This document shows, one piece after another, positions 59,136-64,000 of a DNA stretch of 64,000 bases (its first letter is position 1; the number at the start of each line of letters is the position of its first letter). The position numbers were made by a program, and so were the translations under genes. The notes beneath the pieces are model-generated. The model was given only the letters and a program-made list of their open reading frames with translations, was not told the origin of the DNA and did no database searches. Source of the stretch: Diplocarpon mali (Eukaryota > Ascomycota > Leotiomycetes > Helotiales > Drepanopezizaceae); contig JAENRP010000167.1 in assembly GCA_024741835.1 (NCBI GenBank), positions 32,106 to 96,105 on the forward strand, given 5' to 3'.

Positions 59136-60657
59136 ATTGAGTAGCCCTCGAGGATAACTTTTTGATACTGTACTCTTTTCAAGCCCAAGCTACGCGTATC
59201 ATGCCCTTTGGGTTTCTTTCTTTTCGGGCGTATGGCTATATCTTGCAAGTTATTGCGAGCATGGTTGCTTGGCTGTTGACATAAAGGAGAAACGGCCTGC
59301 AAAGTGACGGTGGGTCACCAACTTATCAGGTCTCCACACCTATAGCAGGAAAACATGCCTCCGAACACAGACATGAGCGGACAGGATATTTCCTTTTTCC
59401 TCGGTTGGCTGGGCAGTGCGCACATTCTGAGACTATGGGACTGGGTCAGAGTGTGGGTTGCAACTGTCACCAGTGCCAGTTTATTCTCCTTTGGTATCCA
59501 GCAGCTGAAAAGAAGAACGGAGTTTTTCTCGTATTTGACAGAGAAAGGATTCTGCTCTCAAGTCACCACCGTCTATCGATTATTGCTCTCGAACCAAGTT
59601 TCACAACGAGAATTCTGTGCGACCTCTATTTTGCGGCTTGAGATACCAACCAGACCTCTGTCGTCGTGCCGAAAGTGACAGAGGTACCATGGTGTTTTTG
59701 AGTTCATGGTGGAGACGGTATTTGAAAAAGGCCGACTTCTCGCTGGGTAATTTCAGTAACTTCCATTTTGACTTGTTTCTGAGGTTCTCTGATCATGACC
59801 TTTTAAGACTTCCTTCCCTTGGGTCCAACCCTTCAGCCGGACCTTACATTAGGCGGAATCTTGAGAAATTCAAGACAAAAGAAGTTTCATGAGCTATCAA
59901 GTGAAAGTAGAACTTGCTCTCCTGAAGGCTTCTGGCAGAGAAAAAGGGATGAGAGTCTGGACAAACCTGTTAGAAGCTCTCCTATCCTTTTTGGCGTGGG
60001 TGCTGACAAACCTCCCGCCCTTTGGAACATCGACCTCCATGTCTTCTCAACAGTATATCCTCATGATCGAAATTATCTGTTCGAGGTCCTCAGACAAGCT
60101 CATGACCATGGCTGTTGAACTGCCTTATCGTCACCATCAGGGCTAGACATGTGCAATTCTTGATATTACCGAAAACCCCACCCTCGGCCTGGTAATCTTT
60201 CCCCTTTCCCATCATCGGATCTCCGAAAACGCGGGATACAAAGGCATCCTCTGTTTACGATAAGAGAGGGAGATGCCAGGAAGCTTCCAGACCTCGTCCC
60301 AAACCTGGGGTCACAATGTCAGTTGTTGCAAACAAGTTGAAGAGCGAGCAGACGCCTATCAGTCTTTCACGGTGATTTGATTGGCCTTTGAGCTTTATCA
60401 ACTCCATCTTGCCATGGCCGTACTTCTTCGAAAGTTCGAGTTTGAAGAATGCGAGGAGATTGGAGCAGATACTGTCCTTATCTGATGATCTTTCCCATGG
60501 TTGCTCCCGTGTATCTGCGCATATCTGCGTCTCTTTCGATATTTATAGGTAGCAGTGTTATGTGCCTCCACACGGTCACATATCTGTATGTCAGAAATCT
60601 CGCCCACTTATTGCCATTGCTCACTGAAGTTCGGTGCTCAGTTACGGGTCACTCATC
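59136..60657. other. Intergenic, possible eroded gene at 59355-60150
   Basis: Overlapping plus-strand frames (59355-59678, 107 codons; 59819-60118, 99 codons; 59889-60146, 85 codons) have coding-like composition but no recognised domain, and I could not join them into one model. It may be a pseudogene. 60150-60657 is the leader and promoter of the amino acid permease. Confidence 0.3.
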
Positions 60658-62185
60658 ATGTCTCTCCGAGCAGGATCTGTCAAGAACAAAAGCTTGGATG
60701 ACGAAAAGGCACAACCCGATCATGCTGCGGGCGTTGTCGAGCCGTACGATGACCCCTTGGAGCAGAATGAAGTCTTCAAGAAGACTACTGAGGGGGTTGA
60801 TTTCCGAACAGTCGGATGGCCGAGAGCTTCAGTCATTTTCCTGAAGGGTAACTTGCAAGTTCCGCTCCGGATTGAAGACGTTCGAATGCTGACTGGTACC
60901 AGTTATCTTCGCCACCGGAGTTCTCAGTATTCCATCTGCCATGTACTTCCTGGGATCATTGGGAGGAGCGATCTCTGTCATCGGCTGGGGAGCCCTGAAT
61001 ACTTACACGGGCGTCGTGCAAGGAGACTTCCGCAACTCGCACCCAGGCTGTCACTCCATCGCAGACATGGCAGCCGTGCTGGGTGGGAATGTGCTCAGAG
61101 AAATCGCCGGCGCTCTTTTCTTGATCGCATATGTTCTCTGCGCCGGGTCAGGGATTCTCGGTGTATCAATTGGTATCAACGCTCTGTCTTCCCACGCTGC
61201 ATGCACTGTTTGGTGGGCATTCATCGCAACAATCGTCGTAGCTGCCACCGCTTCGGTCAGGAAGTTTCGCCACATTGGCTGGCTCACTTGGGCTGGCTTC
61301 ATCTCCATCTTCCTCGCGGTTTTGATCGTCGTGGTCGCTGTCACCACTCTTGACCGTCCAGCTGCCGCCCCTCAGACCGGGGACTTTGATCTGGGATACA
61401 AGGTGATTGCTCACCCAACCTTCGTCGCTGGTATGACTGCATCTGCAACGATCTTTGTATCTTCGGCTGGAACGTCTGCGTTCTTGCCCGTCATCTCGGA
61501 GATGAGACAGCCCCGGGATTACAGAAAGGCACTGTTCACGTGTATGGCTATTGTCCAGGCTACATACCTCTCGCTCGCTCTGGTTGTCTACAGATGGTGT
61601 GGGAAATGGGTCGCCTCTCCTTCGCTTGGGTCCGCAGGACCTACTATCAAAAAGGTCGCCTATGGCATCGGCCTCGTCGGTCTCATTGTCTCGGCGACCC
61701 TGTACCTCCACGTTGCCGCCAAGTACCTGTTCGTACGGATCCTCCGCAACTCCCCTCATCTCCAGAAGAATACAGTGGTTCATTGGGTCACATGGCTCAG
61801 TTGCACAATAGGTCTCTCGTCCCTCTCCTTCATCCTCGCCGAAGCGATTCCGATCTTCAACTACCTGATTGCACTGACTGGATCCGTCTGCTTCGCGCCA
61901 TTGGCCATCATGCTGCCGGGAGGCTTGTGGCTGCATGATCATACTTCTTACCGACGTGGGAGCATTGGGCAGAAGGCGTTGTATTACGCCCACGCGTTCT
62001 TGATACCTCTCGGAGGTTTCTTGTGTGTTGGTGGCACGTATGGAACTGTCCAGTCGATCATCGATGCGTATGGCAATGGTCTCATTGGTAAGTCGCCCAC
62101 GAGCAGGATTCTCTGCAACCTGATGCTGACCGGGACAGGGGGCGCGTTCTCTTGCGCTGATAATTCAAACTCCTCGGGTCATTAG
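60658..62185 (+). CDS. Amino acid permease, AAAP family (Mtr-like neutral amino acid transporter)
   Basis: A proton-coupled importer of neutral or aromatic amino acids at the plasma membrane, judged from similarity to Neurospora Mtr. Exons 60658-60847, 60903-62087 and 62139-62185 give 473 residues. The hydrophilic N-terminus (about 50 residues) ends FRTVGWPRASVIFLK; after splicing, VIFATGVLSIPSAM forms the conserved first helix. GGNVLREIAGALFLIAYVLCAGSGI follows, and about eleven hydrophobic segments are visible. The last exon is only 47 bases and supplies GAFSCADNSNSSGH, the conserved end; without splicing at 62088 the frame would add an unrelated tail. Start ATG at 60658 is in CATCATGTC context; an upstream in-frame ATG at 60634 is possible. 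Confidence 0.9.
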
Positions 62186-63885
62186 GTTATCCAGTTATCT
62201 TGGGTTTTATTCTGGAGACGGTTCTGGATGTCTAAATACCATTATGACAGGTTTCATGCCAATATTATACCGTTATGGCACATGCAATGCATATACCAAC
62301 CTTTCGTCACATTCCCTAACGTTTGATCTCTCAATGGATTGCACTAGCCAGTCTGGATATCAGGAAACAGCTTTATGTGATTGGGCAAATGCCATAAACT
62401 CATGTTCAATACCGCGCCTTCGAAGGTTCAGAGCCGGCATCTGAGCTCCGGAGAAGTTCGATTTCAGTCACCAGGAACCCAGCGCCCTCAAGGCTACCCA
62501 TATTTAGGCCCGCTCGCTAATCTAGTAACTTGATCTTCCGCAAATACCATTTTGAAAAGTCTTAACACCTGGCAGGGCAAGATTTGCCGAAGGTAAAAAC
62601 CCCTGTATCTAGCAGTGCTCTTCAATGTCGAATTTTGCAAACCAGAAGTCTACTGGCTGGAAAAGATTTATCGATGCCATGGAATAGCTATTCTTCTTAA
62701 ACGAAATGTAAGCACGGGATCCTAGCACTACTCTACACACGTGTAAAAGAGCTGGTGAAGCTGCTACCAGAGCGTTAAAAGCTATAGCGTCAGGTTTAGC
62801 TACCCAAGCAGAGTTTAGCCACTTCAAACAGCCGCTTGGAATAACGAAGATGAGCCCGGGTCGGAATCTTCACATCGAAACCTTTACAAACTACATGCAC
62901 GATGGGCTTGCAAAGCTAGTTTTTGATACGTTATGAAACGCTGAATCGGTTCTTGCTCTGCACATTAGATTTTCAAAATAGTTGCCAAGCCGTCGATTTC
63001 GTGTTATCAAACGCGCCCCGAGAGAGGTAGCATCCAAGAATATGAGATCAAGGTTTCGATTCCGGGCTGAATCGCTTGGGACGTTGACCGTGGTGTGTTT
63101 GACTCAGCTAAGCTATAATTCTACGGTGTTCTGGTATCATTCGGCTGCACAGTGTTTGAAAAAGGATGTAGAGTTTAAAGGGGTGATGATCAATCAACAT
63201 GTCTGCTATTATGATCTGCACTACCCGACTGCGAACCACGTACTCAAGGGATGGATCAAAAAAGTCCGAAAATCCCCTTGCCACGGCTCCCAACCTGTCT
63301 TGCCTTGCCCTAACCATAATGCAAAAAAGGTTTGGGAGGGGGTTTAGCGCGGCCAAACGCGCCCTGACAGACGAACGATCGAGAGTTTTCCCCGGAATCT
63401 CAGCTATACGGCCTGGCAGCCAGACGCTCGAGGAACTGTCATCCTGGAGGGAAGAGATCAGAGAAGAGTAGGATCCGGTGATGTATATACGCGAGGAGCA
63501 AGCACCGTGTACACACTGTGTATACCTGTAAACAACAACACCAGATCGCCGTCGCGAAGACGGATTCAACTTGACGCCGGGAATGCGAAGCTCTGTGCGG
63601 CTCTTTTCGGCCACGAGGTATCTTCCTCACCCACCGGAACCCCTGAATCGAGCTCTAAACATTCATGAAGAAGAAGAAGATGATGAAGATGAAGAACAGA
63701 CTGGGGACGAGAGCTCCTCGACGCTCCTGATAAGCTGCTGGCTCTGCGCATTGGGCCAAGGAGGCGATGGCAATGACAAAGAGGGAGGCTGGTCGAGGCG
63801 GAAATAGCATCGGGAATACAGAGATATCGGGCCACTCGTAGGTACGGCGAGATACGGAAGCTTGAGATGGAGAAGCTTGGTTGGG
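62186..63885. other. Intergenic, no supported gene
   Basis: Several short frames on both strands (62609-62827 minus, 62982-63347 plus, 63108-63614 minus) have no recognisable domains, overlap one another and lack splice support. A GAA/GAT-rich stretch lies near 63668-63700. Confidence 0.4.
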
Positions 63886-64000
63886 GTTTTTTTATTTTTT
63901 ATTTTTTATTTTTTATTTTTTATTTTTTATTTTTTATTTTTTATTTTTTATTTTTTATTTTTTATTTTTTATTTTTTATTTTTTATTTTTTATTTTTTAT
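63886..64000 (+). repeat. 7-bp-unit microsatellite (ATTTTTT)n, reaching the window edge
   Basis: About fifteen perfect units of A followed by six T run to the last base, so the full length is unknown. It does not resemble the TTAGGG telomere repeat. Confidence 0.95.

Noticed and set aside
63886..64000. Telomeric repeat at the window end
   Set aside because: The unit is ATTTTTT, not TTAGGG; Rap1 being encoded nearby says nothing about telomere proximity.

Overview
The window looks like chromosomal DNA of a filamentous ascomycete (Pezizomycotina). Evidence: genes carry short 45-130 bp introns with GTRNGT donors and CTRAC-type branch sites. HET-domain genes and fungal-type Rap1 and Swf1 are present. 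Gene islands of moderate GC alternate with very AT-rich blocks in which retrotransposons are riddled with transition-only mutations, the mark of repeat-induced point mutation (RIP). I found no tRNA, rRNA, CRISPR array or bacterial-type operon.

Layout. 1-5774 is retrotransposon wreckage: a minus-strand Ty1/copia element running off the left edge, inserted beside the tail of a chromodomain Ty3/gypsy element with its 3' LTR, then a lone 307-bp LTR. 6946-19172 is a gene island: an Old Yellow Enzyme-type oxidoreductase, a GDP-mannose pyrophosphorylase alpha-type protein, a dynamin-like GTPase and an MFS permease. 20258-34197 is one nested block: a minus-strand copia element bounded by matching target-site duplications (TSDs), containing a solo LTR and a complete plus-strand copia element, each with its own TSD. 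35461-37496 is a secreted FAD-linked oxidase on a small island. 38-47 kb is gene-poor and holds an unusual unit with inverted LTRs and three solo LTRs. 47087-62185 is the second gene island: a membrane-anchored HET protein, the telomere protein Rap1, a Swf1-like palmitoyltransferase divergent from Rap1, a second HET protein and an Mtr-like amino acid permease. The window ends in a 7-bp-unit microsatellite.

The host genes appear individually transcribed; none form an obvious biosynthetic cluster. Rap1 and Swf1 share a 349-bp divergent intergenic region. The two HET genes flank the Rap1/Swf1 pair but nothing links them functionally.

The most informative signals are in the mobile DNA. They include TSD-resolved nesting, half-tRNA-type primer sites in two copia elements, a 1.2-kb unit whose two outer ends are the same LTR end, a CACGTG motif in all four LTR families that have a well-preserved copy, and a GC-rich near-palindromic 23-mer scattered through one copia element. 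All gene models below were built by eye from reading frames and splice signals, without database searches.
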